A DNA stretch of 64,000 bases from Cladochytrium replicatum (GCA_025526935.1 JAHLKD010000036.1:310001-374000); one strand, 5' to 3'. Numbered from the stretch's first letter, positions 1-10,954 are shown. Numbers and translations are program-made. The notes: generated by a model from the sequence alone, not told the origin.

Positions 1-199
1 TCCTCAGCTCCTCGGCAGCATTCTCGGCTAAAATCTCACCAGGCCGCCTATCTCCCCCTTTGCAAAACCCAAAACCGGTCACAAACATTTCCTTTGCTCG
101 TGCGTGCCCCGCACGCATAACCAACAACTCGTTGTCAAGCACACCGACCACGGCCCCTGGAAGTCTCAAGATGCTCCTCAAACCCCGCGATCCGGGCAT
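1..199 (-). CDS. possible 5' end of an unknown gene running off the left edge
   Basis: A minus-strand frame is open from an ATG at 199 to the window edge, about 66 codons with no stop. The start of the protein reads MPGSRGLRSILRLPG and continues with an aliphatic stretch (AVVGVLDNELLVM), then a Gly- and charge-rich segment. I do not recognise the family. The plus strand is also open across the same bases, so an open frame alone is weak evidence. An upstream exon cannot be excluded, because other short minus-strand frames lie at 178-372. Codon bias and the sequence beyond the edge would decide whether this is coding. Confidence 0.25.
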   Translation of the reverse strand, partial: MPGSRGLRSILRLPGAVVGVLDNELLVMRAGHARAKEMFVTGFGFCKGGDRRPGEILAENAAEELR

Positions 200-748
200 C
201 TTTGGCCCGAATCACCTCCTCGTGGGTCTGCGATCAACACGATCTGTGTGCTAAGGTCGCACTGTGCTGCATAGTTGTATGCCAGTGCAGGTAATCTGCT
301 TGTGAGCTTGAAATGCGGGATTCGAGGTCGGCGAATGTGCCCTGAGGGATTCGACGAGCTCGGTCGAGGCATTGGTGTGCGTCATTGCCAGTTGGACATT
401 TCAAAATTTGATCGTGAAAATTTGGTGGGAAATCTGAGCACTCCTACACCAGGAAAAATTGTTGTCGCAAACAGCCCGACATATGGGATGGCATAGAGGG
501 AGACTTTAACTCATGCGAGTATCATTAAGCGTACTAGAAATGAAACAGGCCACTTGGAAAAAGAAATGAAACAGGCCAGAATGAGGTTTTCTTAAAATAA
601 CGTTGCATAATAGGTGTCGTGCCGGAATAGAATGAGCGACTGATATCATAATCACTGGCATCTTTGCACCAGTGAGCACCTTCCCCCCCAAAAATAACTT
701 GTAGGGCGAGATGAAAAAATCTCGAACCAAGACTCGTGCAGGGTATTT
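200..748. other. intergenic stretch, no supported gene
   Basis: This is AT-richer sequence between the edge frame and the 3' end of the transporter gene. Only short frames occur on either strand and no domain or repeat stands out. Confidence 0.5.
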
Positions 749-2180
749 CTACTTTGCCTCGGCAAGTAGCTCTTTGTTCTCCTCCTCAGACTTTGCGTGC
801 TCAAGGTTCTTCGCCTCAACGTCCTTCACTTCCGCCGCATCGACTTCCGCGACTGTCGTCTCGCGCTTGTTTTCCTCCCCGTACGGATCAATCGACGAAG
901 AGTTCGGCACCATCCACACCAACAACGCCGGCGCAAACGTCATCGCGAACCGGATCCACACCGCAATCTCCAATTTCTGCAGATCATACGTCCTCACGTT
1001 CGTGGCCGGGTCGACGTAGTCCACGCCCAGCGCGATGAGCATTTTCCCGCTCCATAGCGTGGCGAGGTTGTTGCCACCGTTAGAGACCGAGGTGATACCA
1101 GCAAAGAAGGTGGCTTCGATGTCGGCAGGGGCGAGCTGGGCGGCCATGACGAGGAAAGGCATGGATGTGAGCTGGTAGAAGACGTGGGTGATTGAGTTGT
1201 TGAAGAAGAGGAAGGGGAGGTCCGGGAAGTGGACGGCCACGTTCCATTGCTTGTAGAGAGCGACGTCCATGAATCCAAGTACGCCCATGATGATTTGGGT
1301 CCCTGGAAACGAATCAATATTCTCCAATGAAAGGAACCGTAGTGCTTACAGAAGAAGATATTGCGGAATGGGGTGCCGGTGAACCATCTGCCGTATGCGA
1401 GGAGACCTACGATATGTGTAGCTCCACCGACCAGGTTGATGTACGACTGGGTGTTGGCACCGATCACACCACCATCGGGACGATCCCTGAGCCAGAAGTC
1501 GTAAGCGTCGCTGATGTCGGGCGTGATAGCGTTGCGCAAGAAGATGAAAAGGACCGGAAGGAATACATAGCGGTTGAGGAAGATCGACTTGAGCAGACAC
1601 TGTACCAAGCTCAAACTTCCCTCGCTCTCCTTACGACCAACGCGTCTGCAATAACATCGCACATCGCCATTGCCATCAAAAACAGAAACATCATCGCCAT
1701 GGATGCCGTGACGCTCGTGACAGCACCACGTATACCGAGAACAAGCGCTGAAACCAGGGCGAGGAGCGCAGCGAGGATGTTGTACGGTTTGTAGTGGCAC
1801 CTGAGGATCGGGAAGTTGTCAAAAAGGAGACCGTACAGGAACTTGATGTTCCATGCGATCAGGATCGTGGAGCGTCCGATCTGGACTTCGCCGGAGCTGA
1901 GACCGAGGTTGCGGAGGAACCATACGATGGCGCCGTTGAATGTGTAGCTTCTGAAGCCTTGGAGGAAGTAGGTCGCTGCAATAATGGCGACGAACATGCC
2001 GCCGTGAAGGCGAGTAGCTTCAGTGAAGAAGTTGCCGAGGTCTTATTGGAACGTCGATCAGGTTGGGATTCTGGTGATCAAAGTTCGCAATGGCTTACCC
2101 AAGAAAGGATGGATAAAGATTTTCCTTCCCCAACCATGGTTTTTGGTCTGATCTTCGATGGTTCCCTGTGGGGCTTGCAT
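749..2180 (-). CDS. folate-biopterin transporter (FBT/BT1) family membrane protein, 430 aa
   Basis: The proposed join on the minus strand is 2180-2099, 2041-1635, 1599-1350 and 1302-749. Phases agree throughout and give 430 residues ending in TAG. FBT proteins are MFS-type carriers for folates, pterins or S-adenosylmethionine. Family marks are the early FLQGFRSYTFNGA helix, CDVIADALVV after the fourth helix, and the late APADIEATFFAGITSVSNGG motif, which corresponds to the conserved CPPGIEAT region. The C-terminus is a long charged Glu/Lys/Ala tail. Start 2180 is chosen because its exon joins in phase. An in-frame ATG at 2489 would add about 103 unconvincing residues. The second intron would be only 35 nt, and the segment between helices 4 and 5 is shorter than usual, so that join could instead hide a small deletion. 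The substrate cannot be told from sequence. Confidence 0.82.
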
Positions 2181-2869
2181 TGTTTTTCTTTGTTCTTTTG
2201 ATCGAGGAGGCTGCTGCCTGTTGAAGATATTCGTGATGATGTTTGGAGGTACAGGAGAGCCCCCTTCTATAACCCGACTCTGACGTACGTTGTGGATCTG
2301 CAAAATCAAAAAGTTGTTGTATAAGTTGTCTCTTTTGTGCCGCTTCTGTGCCGACTTCCATGTGCAATTAATTTTTAGTGGCGCCGAAAGCATCATTTGT
2401 GGCAGGTGCATCACAAAATCATCAGTTGCAAAGAAAATATCAAAGTCAACCCTTGGTCGATGCTCTTCTGGGGAAGCAGTAGCATCCATCTTTGAAAGCA
2501 GTAAATCAATTGAATAAGCGTTAAAAGTGCCCGACTCGAATTATGAGGTAATACTTTGGGTTGGAAGGAGACAACTCTTCTATTTCGACTTCCCCCTGCA
2601 CATGTAATACAACATAATATAAGTATACGTTCCAATATGCACAGTCCACGTTGGGTGACAGTTCGGAAGCCCGAGATAACCGTGGACATAAATAAATTAC
2701 CAAGAGGGGATCGTGTTTCAGTCGCTCAAGTTAGGGACTGACACAATACACTCTCTCTGCTCACTCACAATTTCAACGCTGTTATTCCCATCTTAAACGA
2801 CCCTAGTAGCAAAGTACTAACTATGTGATGCAGGAAATAAAATAGCCCCCTGAAATTTAGGGCGTGGTT
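2181..2869. other. intergenic, 5' flank of the transporter and 3' flank of tRNA-Ala
   Basis: No convincing gene is seen. A minus-strand frame at 2411-2703 lacks domain features. The transporter promoter should lie just above 2180, but no clear TATA box is visible. Confidence 0.4.
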
Positions 2870-2942
2870 TGGAGAACCCGGGTATCGATCCCCGTGCCTC
2901 GCGCATGCTAAGCGCGCGCTCTACCATCTGAGCTAGTTCCCA
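2870..2942 (-). tRNA. tRNA-Ala (AGC)
   Basis: The reverse complement folds as a tRNA. It has the D-arm/A-box core TAGCTCAGATGG, an anticodon arm with loop CTTAGCA (AGC, complement of 2907-2909), and the T-arm/B-box core GGGGATCGATACCC typical of eukaryotic tRNA-Ala. No intron is present. The acceptor stem pairs at positions 2-7 (one G-U), but position 1 is T opposite C72, a mismatch exactly at the side where the LINE tail lies. Position 50-64 of the T-stem is also G-G. The gene may be functional or slightly damaged at its 5' end. Confidence 0.85.
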
Positions 2943-3101
2943 GTTGCGTTTTTTTTTTCAACTTGAAAATATATATTTATTGTCCAGCCAATACATATCA
3001 CCCGCTGGTGCAAAATCCAAATACAAGTGTAAAAATACACGTAAATTGGCAGCACATGGGGAGCAGCGCGAGCCGTAGGAAAAGTTAAATGTTTCAAAAC
3101 A

Positions 3102-6100
3102 CTAAGGCATATCCAAATCAACAAAAGCAGACAAGATAGAGTCAGGAGCGGGAGACAAAACTAGGTCATAACCAAGACAGTTTGACCAAATGCGGTTAAG
3201 TGCACAAAGAACAAGAACCCACTGGGAAAAAGCAGGGGAACGATAAAAAGGCCGTGGTGAAAGCATATCAATTGCAATGTCAAGAGGTAGGCGGGGATCA
3301 TCAGGTGGGCCTAGATCAAAACTAGCAGACAAACTAGCACGCAAATGTAGACACACAGAGACATGGGCACGCGACACTTCAGGGGCATCATGACAGTTCC
3401 TACAATAAGGTCGGGGGTTTGGAAACAGGCGGCCTAGCCGATATAGCAGGAACAAACGAAGACATACTGTTGGGAGATGTTGGTGTGGGGGTAGCAACAA
3501 AGGGTGGCGAAGTTTCAAATTGCGGACAGGGGCAAACGAAACTGCAATTGGTCCATTATGTGCAACAGCTAAAGACTGAAAATGCAACATCAACGGATGA
3601 AGTGGGGGCACAACAGGCATAGGAACAATGAGATCATTGTGACAAGCGGAAAAATAAGGAGATGAACCATAACCTACTGGAGATGACTGATAGAATTGCA
3701 ACACAGCAGCTGTTAACAGAGGGCTGGAATCACTAGACCAGCGAGCAAACATACGTGCCTGAAGGTACTTCAGCCTGAACTCAAAGGAATTTGCGCTAAC
3801 AGCAACAAACCAACACGCGAAGTGGTATGGGCTAGTGAAAACAGACGACACAGTGCATGATAACAAAAACGCTCGAGTACCTGAAGCTGAGCAGTGGAAG
3901 GCCGAATAAGTGCTAAACCAAACTCAAGTGAAGGTCTAATGAAGACAAAAACAACAACCTGGGAACACGAGGAGCAGACCCACCAAAGTACGAGACATAA
4001 GGTGCAAAAAGATACAATGAGGCACGAGCTTTCTCTAAGCGATGATCAATAGTTGCAGCAAGATCAAACCCTTCAATAGTAAAATAGTGACCAAGGTATC
4101 TAAATGAAACCTCTACAGGGAGGGCAGAGCCATGAAGCTTCAAGGGGGTGGGTAACCGTTGAGAAGATAACACAGCACACTTTGAAGGTGAAAACACAAA
4201 ATGAGAAGCTAAAGCAAAATCTTCACAAATTTTCAATGCACGTTGGGCCTGCTCAGGGGTGGCAGAAAACAAAGCTATGTCATCAGCAAAAAACAACGAA
4301 TTGAAAACAGGAGTGTTATAAGAAAACCTAGCAAGATGAGAAGATTCACTACGAAGGAGCTGTGCTAAAGGATTGATGAAAACTGAGTACAAGAACGGAG
4401 ACAAAACAGAACCTTGAAAAAGACCTCGTGGAAGCGAAAACAAATCAGAAGAACGATTCTCTATAACAACCTGAGAAGAACAACGATCAAACATACTCAT
4501 CAAAACAGAGATCAAACGGTTTGGAATTCTGGGAAATTGACGAAGACGTTCCCACAAAAGAGGCCTATGCACAGTATCATACGCTGCTTTAATATCTAAG
4601 AAAGTAACACAATAAGGCAGAGCAGTGCAGGAAGCCCGTCGAAGGGTAGCATCTAATGCAAAAACACAGTCAACACCTGAACAATTGGCCTGGAAACCAG
4701 CTTGGGCGGGATCAAGTTTACCAACATGAGCTACAAGCATAGGAAGCAGGGTACGCTCAAAGATTTTTCTATCAACATTGGTTAAAGTAATGGGGCGGTA
4801 CTGACTAATATCACCAATGGAGCCCTTATTCTTCCAAACAGGTAACAACAAGCCAGCATTCCATGCAGAGGGCGACAAACCTGAACGGAAAATAGCGTTT
4901 GAAAGTTGAACAAAAAGGATAGCAACATCAGAAGCTAACGGCTTAAATAACTCAGCTGGAATATGGTTTGGGCCAGGAGCAGAGTTGTTTGGGGAAGAAC
5001 GAATAGCACAAACAAAGTCACTAACACTAACTGACACAGAATCATTCAGCGCATGTAGACGAACGTGTTCAGCACTGGCAGAGGATTGTGTAAACTGAGT
5101 CTGATAAACGGAGGCAAAGTGATTGCGATAATGAGATAAAGAGGCAGGATCAGACAATAAACCACTTGCAGCTGAGCGCCGTTGATGACACCTACGCGCG
5201 GTGGAAAGAACTTTGCTAACCTCGGTTAAAGAACTAGGAGAAGAACTAAACATATTGTCGCCAGAAGCCTCTCGAGCTCGCTGAGAGAGGGACCAAGTAC
5301 GAAAAGCTTTGACACGCTCACGCGATAGCCGGTCACGCTCCAAGCGGCAATACTCAACTAAAACAGGATCAGGATCATCACAGGAAGAAACGGCTAAATA
5401 GTGCTTATGAGCAAGTAAGTAGCTCCGTCGCAAGGCCACTAAATGCGGCGGCAACAATGGCAGGGCAGGGCGACGGCGAACTAAACTGGGGGGTCCAATG
5501 AAACAAGCAGCACAGGAAGTAACAAAGGACAAAATAATATCCAATGCAGAGTCAATACATCCCTGTGCAACATCCACAGACATTTGGGCTAAGGCGGGAG
5601 CTTCTAAAATTGGACTGAGTGCAGCATTGACATCAGCAAGGGTGGGATCAAAAAACAAATGTCCCACATCCTCCATTGCTTGAAAGACAGCAGGTTCACG
5701 CAACAGATGAGCAGCCCAGCGCTTGTGGGGGGGTGCAGCAGAGGGAGCGCTGGCATTGGGAGGAGCAAATGAAAAAACAGCTGTAACCGGAAAATGGTCA
5801 GAAGCCCAAGGCATAAACTCGCCGTCGGCTAGACGACTATGAACTATGTAAGAAATAGGATCACATTGAAGCAGAGGATTGACAAACAACAAATCGATAA
5901 TGGAGTCACCATTGCGAGAAGAAAATGTGGGGTTCTGACAGGAAGGGTGCTTAACTAGAGAGAAACTAGCGGCAGAAATAAATTGCTCAAACAACCTACC
6001 CCTATGATTTGAAGAATGATCACCAGTAGCTAAAAAACGGGCATTGAAATCGCCCAACAAAAGAACAGGGCACGGAGACAACGGGACATGTTGAGGAAGT

Positions 6101-6477
6101 GAAGCAATAAACTCTTCAAGGAAGGGGTCCTGAGCAATACCACACGGAGGCAAATAATACCCTCCAACCAAAAGCCCACAAAATGTAAACCATAGAGAGG
6201 TGCCACCATAACTAGAAACGAGACGGAAATCAGAAGCTCTACAAAGACTGCGATTGATCAAGACTCCCACACCAGCCCGTCGTGTACCCGATGACCCAGG
6301 AGAAAAACGAGTGTCAAAAATCAAATCTGGAGAAGGCAGCGGGTCTAAAGGAAAAAGGTGTGTTTCAGTCAGGAGCAGAAAAACAATGTGATTTGCGCGC
6401 ATAAAACGAAACAGTGAATCAAGAACTCCAAAGCTCAAATTGCGACAATTGAAGGTACCAACTCGAACACTAATCAT
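3102..6477 (-). pseudogene. LINE ORF2: endonuclease, reverse transcriptase, C-terminal zinc knuckle; frameshifted near the 3' end
   Basis: The first 854 codons (6477-3913) are intact. An APE-type endonuclease opens the protein: GTFNCRN near residue 8, TETH near 37, GDFNARF near 142, and a SDHFPV motif near 225. The reverse transcriptase follows with YRPITLTN, the catalytic FLDIKAAYD, GLFQGSVLSP and the FADDIALFS core. The frame then breaks. Homology to the family B element shows it continues in another frame from about 3960 (IRPSLEFGLALIRPS). A further two-base difference near 3826 moves it into the 3866-3102 frame, which holds a CxxC-H-C cluster (YCRNC) typical of LINE C-termini. The first break is shared with the copy at 11.7 kb. 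Catalytic residues look intact, but the protein is truncated. Confidence 0.88.
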
Positions 6478-7859
6478 TGACGAAGATGGGTTGAGCGAGG
6501 CTGACGCGCAATCCCGCAGGCACTGTCCAGCACAGTTTCCTGAGCATCCATGGGGAGCTGACCACGGACATACAGGAAAATAGCAGGATCAGTAACTGAA
6601 CTGAGGATATGTGCATATCTCTTGTGAACAACTTCCCTGACCGAAGCCTCCCGCTGCTCCAAAGGCAGAGTAGAGGCTCGGCGAAGAAAGTCAGGGTTTG
6701 ATTCGTCAGTGGAAGCTTCCTGGGTGGAGAAGTGCGCACGGAGAGCAATTGCGGTTGAGCAAATACAGATAAAGGAAGCAATGTTGCGACCAACGAAACT
6801 GATGTGGCGGATACCACGCACCACCTCATCCCCCAAGAGAGCCCTCAGCATGGTCCGCACAAAGCCGAGCCGCTGTCTCATGATGTCCTTGATGTACACA
6901 GTGGTCAAATCATCCACACGGGCCTGAAGATCAGCAGGTGGGGAGACCAGCAGCGGAGAGGTCGGAGGATAGAATACGACAGGCCGAGGGCCACGAAGGC
7001 TGACATTCGAAGTGGGGTCACGACCAGCAAGGGCAGTCCTGACAGCTTCTGTACGAGATTCAGCACTCAGTGTGGGGAGACTCTCAAGCACACGGGCACG
7101 GGCATTGGCAGCAGCAGCGGCATAAGTGCGTGGACCACGATGTCCACGTGGGGCAGGTCGACTAGACGGGGGGCGAGGGCCAGGAGCACCAGAGTTCCCA
7201 AGATCGTCCTGAATTGAAGGATTACCATGCAGTTGTCTAGGTGGAAGGCACACAGGCGCAGCCACATCATCATGGCGGGAGACAGGGGCAACCGGAGGTG
7301 AAGGCGAAGGCAGCAGCCTCCCAAAGCGACCCACCAGATCCTCGGCCATATCACGACAAACACTAAAAAATTCAGCAGGAGTGTCCCTCGGCAAATGTGC
7401 AAGCATAGGATCCAGCATCGCCAACGGATCAAAGGTTGCACAAACAGATCGCATCTGAGTGAGAACGACACGGAGATCGGCCAGAGATGCAACACTCGAT
7501 GGAGCAGCCACAGCAGCAAGAACCCGGACACCCGGCAGATGTGATCGGGAACGAGAACGGGAGCGACCACGGGGCAATTCATGTTCAGCAGGTCTTTTGG
7601 CGCGTCGGTCACGTGATCGGAAGTCACGTGATTCAGCATTTTCATCCTCCCCCATATTCACATCATCAGCCCAGTGAATTGGAGGGGCAGGAGCGGAGAA
7701 TGGAAGCTGTGGAGCGGAATTTTCAACAGAGGAGGCACTGGGGCGCGAACGGGCCTCAAAAATCACGGTGCCACCAGAAAGTCCATCAGGGGGCACAGCG
7801 GGGGGTGCGGCGGGCGGCGCATCAGGCAGCTGCGCATGCGGAGCGCTGGGGGGCGGCAT
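6474..7859 (-). CDS. LINE ORF1 protein, 461 aa
   Basis: This is an intact frame starting at the ATG at 7859, immediately inside the (GA)n tract. The first half is Pro/Ala- and Arg/Ser-rich and looks disordered (roughly residues 1-290), including RSRSRSRS-like stretches. The last 150 residues are better ordered and contain conserved-looking helices. By analogy with other LINEs it should be the RNA-binding ORF1 protein that packages the element RNA. I see no classic CCHC knuckle or RRM, so the fold is unassigned. Its TGA stop overlaps the ATG of ORF2 in the tetranucleotide ATGA (6477-6474), which suggests stop-restart translation of ORF2. Confidence 0.75.
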   Translation of the reverse strand: MPPPSAPHAQLPDAPPAAPPAVPPDGLSGGTVIFEARSRPSASSVENSAPQLPFSAPAPPIHWADDVNMGEDENAESRDFRSRDRRAKRPAEHELPRGRSRSRSRSHLPGVRVLAAVAAPSSVASLADLRVVLTQMRSVCATFDPLAMLDPMLAHLPRDTPAEFFSVCRDMAEDLVGRFGRLLPSPSPPVAPVSRHDDVAAPVCLPPRQLHGNPSIQDDLGNSGAPGPRPPSSRPAPRGHRGPRTYAAAAANARARVLESLPTLSAESRTEAVRTALAGRDPTSNVSLRGPRPVVFYPPTSPLLVSPPADLQARVDDLTTVYIKDIMRQRLGFVRTMLRALLGDEVVRGIRHISFVGRNIASFICICSTAIALRAHFSTQEASTDESNPDFLRRASTLPLEQREASVREVVHKRYAHILSSVTDPAIFLYVRGQLPMDAQETVLDSACGIARQPRSTHLRQ

Positions 7860-7864
7860 TGATT

Positions 7865-7867
<3 letters not shown>

Positions 7868-7942
<75 letters not shown>
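7868..7942. repeat. (GA)n microsatellite
   Basis: About 37 uninterrupted GA dinucleotides separate the 5' end of the LINE ORF1 from the tRNA-like head of the SINE. Confidence 0.97.
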
Positions 7943-7943
<1 letters not shown>

Positions 7944-8280
7944 TTAGACCTCATAGTGGCTCAGTTGGTACGAATGCGACTTTTCGAAGCTAAACTCCGC
8001 GGTTCGAATCCTTTAGGGGACTGGATTCGAATTTCCTACGAAATATATCTCTCGCAATATCGTGTCACGTGCAAGTACCGCGCCACACCTCCTTCGATTC
8101 GCCATTGCCTTTGCTCCTCTTTCCTACGGCTCGCACGGCTCCCCAAGTACTGAAGATTCCAAATCTTGGTTGAAGTACACGTGGGTGACATGTACTGATT
8201 AAGCATTGTCAATACATGTTATAACATTCAACAAAAAAAAAATAAAAAATTATGAAGTTCAAAAAAAAAAAAACTTCAAT
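7943..8280 (+). mobile_element. tRNA-derived SINE whose 3' tail matches LINE family A
   Basis: The head (about 7948-8022) carries consensus RNA polymerase III promoter boxes: A-box TGGCTCAGTTGG and B-box GGTTCGAATCC. They sit in a degenerate tRNA shape whose stems pair poorly. An anticodon-loop-like TTTTCGAA hints at tRNA-Arg(TCG), but this is weak. The body runs to about 8118. From CCTACGGCTCGC (near 8123) the sequence parallels the 3' UTR of the LINE (compare 12371 onward), and again near GGGTGACATGTACTG and the adjoining AT-rich end, followed by oligo(A). A second tail-like ATTATGAAGTTC with 13 A follows at about 8254-8275, so two insertions may abut. The established model is that such SINEs are mobilised by the partner LINE's reverse transcriptase. 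Confidence 0.6.
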
Positions 8281-8802
8281 GTTCTTCTCAGGTTGTTATA
8301 CAGAATCGTTCTTCTGATTTGTTTTCGCTTCCACGAGGTCTTTTTCAAGGTTCTGTTTTGTCTCCGTTCTTGTACTCAGTTTTCATCAATCCTTTAGCAC
8401 AGCTCCTTCGTCGTGAATCTTCTCATCTTGCTAGGTTTTCTTATAACACTCCTGTTTTCAATTCGTTGTTTTTTGCTGATGACATAGCTTTGTTTTCTGC
8501 CACCCCTGAGCAGGCCCAACGTGCATTGAACATTTGTGAAGATTTTGCTTTAGCTTCTCATTTTGTGTTTTCACCTTCAAAGTGTGCTGTGTTATCTTCT
8601 CAACGGTTACCCACCCCCTTGAAGCTTCATGGCTCTGCCCTCCCTGTAGAGGTTTCATTTAGATACATTGGTCACTATTTTACTATTCAGGGTTTGATAT
8701 TGCTGCAACTATTGATCATCACTTAGAGAAAGCTCGTGCAACATTGCATCTTTTTGCACCTTATGTCTCGTACTTTGGTGGGTCTGCTCCTCGTGTTGCC
8801 AC
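8281..8802 (+). mobile_element. LINE family A fragment (reverse transcriptase part), plus strand
   Basis: The fragment is nearly identical, in reverse orientation, to about 4000-4480 of the long LINE plus the bases just beyond. It encodes the GLFQGSVLSP and FADDIALFS reverse transcriptase motifs. It is broken on both sides: it starts inside ORF2 directly after an oligo(A) run and stops where Ty3/gypsy RNase H sequence begins at about 8803. A base difference near 8695 shifts the frame. Together with the main element it forms a long inverted repeat. Confidence 0.85.
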
Positions 8803-10954
8803 GGAAGTACACCACTCAGCGGAATTTCTCAGTGCTTTTGAGAGGTTAAAGCAAGAACTGTGCAGTGATAGAGTCATAGCTGTAGTGCTAGCTCCATATG
8901 AATATCTAATGTCACTGCATTTTGACACCTCCTATGTTGGAACTAATTTAACAATCATGCAAACACAACCAGACATGACAACAAAACCAATTGCTTTTTA
9001 CAGCAAGGCCTGTGGTCCAACAGAGATGAAGCTGTGGGCTACGGAGCTCGAAGTTTGGGGATTAATTACGGGACTGGAAAGTGCTGAAAGAGCCGGCTTC
9101 CTGTATGGGGATTTCCCTTTCTCAATTGTTGTAGATCATGAAGCTTTCCTGTGGTTGAAGAATTACAAAGGTTCCAACAGAAAATATGCGCGAATGTGTT
9201 TGAAATTTATGGAATACGCAGTTCGCGCTGTAATTGTGCATAGGCCAGGCTACCTGCATGTTGTTCCAGATGCTTTGTCACGGTTGCCTCGTACTGAGGA
9301 CTCTTGGTCAGTAACACGTTCAGCTTTGTATGCAATGGATGGTTCCATTGCTGTATCTAGTTGGATGCTGCATTGCAGTCAAAACTCCAAGCGGGAGACT
9401 TATCAGACGAGTGTGGGAACTGTAGGACCCCATACCCTGATAGAATTGTTACAGAATGAACTGCAAAAAACTCAATATGAACCAGCACAGCGTTATCTAG
9501 AAATATAGAAAAAAAACAATGGAGATTTGAAGCAGCAGTGCAGTGAGCAAGAGCGAGTCTTTGCCACCTCTTGGGAATTTATAGATAATATTCTGTATCA
9601 TAATGCTGGAGGTTGGAAGGTATTTGTACCAACTGAGGTTGCCGAAGCAACTATCCTCCAGCATAGACATGAAAGAGGTGGTCATTTTTCTGCTGAAAAA
9701 ATGTTTGCTGCATTAGCTACAGTCTTCTGGTTTCCAAAGATGCTGCATAAGATCAGGAGATGGGTCAAAGGTTGCCAGGTGTGTCAAGATCATGCCCGAG
9801 CACCCCCTCATTCAACTTTCCTCCGGAATATTGCAGCCATAACTGGTCATTGGGCTCATTCATCTTTAGACAATGCAGGTCCATTCTGTGGTTGTCATCC
9901 ATTGATTGGCATTCTTGTTGTAGTCTGCTGCTTCTCTTCACGATGTCATCTCTACAAGTGTAACATCAACCCAACATCCGAAGAAGTTAGCAATTTGATA
10001 TACGAGAGATATTATCCACTCCATGGTTTACCAGAGAGATTCGCATCAGATAGAGGATCTACCTTTGTTAGTGGGATGACGCAGACAGTCCTGCAGCGAT
10101 TGGGAATCGAGCAGCATTCTACTACAGCTCATCATCCACAGGCTAATCCATATGCAGAGAGCACAGTGAAATTGGCAGTTGCAGTTCTATCCAAATTAGC
10201 TGATGCAGTGTACGATGGGGATGACTGTGGGTTAGCATGGGAGTGTTACCTTCCGATGGTTGAGTTTGCAATCAATTCACAAGTTCGAGCCAGTAATGAA
10301 CCTTTGGGAGTTACCAGATTTGAACAGGATTTGGGATATAATCCCACTGGTCCAGGAGCCCTTATCGATTCGTCAGAACATCGGGACCTACGGTCAGCTG
10401 ATGCAGAAAGACTAGTTGATCGATTGAGGGAATTGCAAATCCAGTGCACTACACTTTATTCAGAATATCAGGAGTATTATAAAAGAGCTCAGGACACTAA
10501 GAGGCCAATTCCAATATTCAAAGTTGGAGACGATGTTATGCTCACCACCAAGCATATGAAGTTCTATCAACGGAAACTATCGGAATCTTGGGTTGGTCCA
10601 TTTGTCGTTGAGGAAGTGGGCAAGTATGACACCTACCGTCTTGCACTTCCCAAAAAGTTTTCTCGTGTCAATCCTTGGTTTCATGTTTCAATGTTTAAGA
10701 AGCATGAACCTCCTGCTCCCCGGCAGCAAGGTCGAGATAGGCCAGAACCGGAGCTCGAAGAAGATGGTGAATGGTACGAAGTCAAACGAATCGTGGCTCA
10801 CCGGAAACATCGCGGGAAACTCCAGTTTCGTGTGCGTTGGTTAGGCTATCCGCCCTCTGATGACTCCTGGGAACCTGCTGACGAACTGGAAGAACATTCA
10901 GCTGACACTATTGCAGAGTACAAGGAGCGTGCAGGTGTTTTCATTCTTTTTTGA
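8803..10954 (+). pseudogene. Ty3/gypsy pol remnant: RNase H, integrase, chromodomain; in-frame TAG
   Basis: The RNase H part covers about 8860-9300 (DTSYVGTNL, YSKACGPTE, VDHEAFLWL, then VVPDALSRLPR). An in-frame TAG at 9506-9508 interrupts the frame and the same frame resumes. The integrase has an HHCC zinc-binding domain (HRHERGGH and CQVCQ). Its catalytic acidic residues are in SLDNAGPF, ASDRGSTF and YAESTV, the expected D, D, E order. The C-terminus is a chromodomain (EWYEVKRIVAHRKHRG, then WLGYPPSDDSWEP), which marks chromoviruses and is thought to steer integration to modified chromatin. The missing 5' half and the stop codon make it non-autonomous. Confidence 0.85.

Larger units (their letters stand above)
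2949..7862 (-). mobile_element. near full-length APE-type LINE retrotransposon (family A)
   Basis: The element carries ORF1 (7859-6474), then ORF2 with endonuclease and reverse transcriptase domains, a short 3' UTR and an oligo(A) tail seen as ten T on the plus strand (2949-2958). The 5' boundary is uncertain. The (GA)n tract at 7868-7942, read as (TC)n on the element strand, could be its 5' end or a separate microsatellite. The 3' end sits six bases from the tRNA-Ala 5' end in the same transcriptional direction. No convincing target-site duplication was found. Partial copies of the same family lie on the opposite strand at 8281-8802 and 11520-12497. ORF2 is frameshifted near its 3' end, so this copy is probably inactive. 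Confidence 0.9.

Noticed and set aside
2058-2489. Upstream in-frame start for the FBT transporter at 2489
   Set aside because: The extra 103 residues look random and would place a long unconserved tail before the first helix. The ATG at 2180 gives a normal N-terminus.
7943-8022. A functional tRNA gene at the SINE head
   Set aside because: A- and B-boxes are perfect, but acceptor and anticodon stems pair poorly, and the sequence continues into a LINE-like tail.
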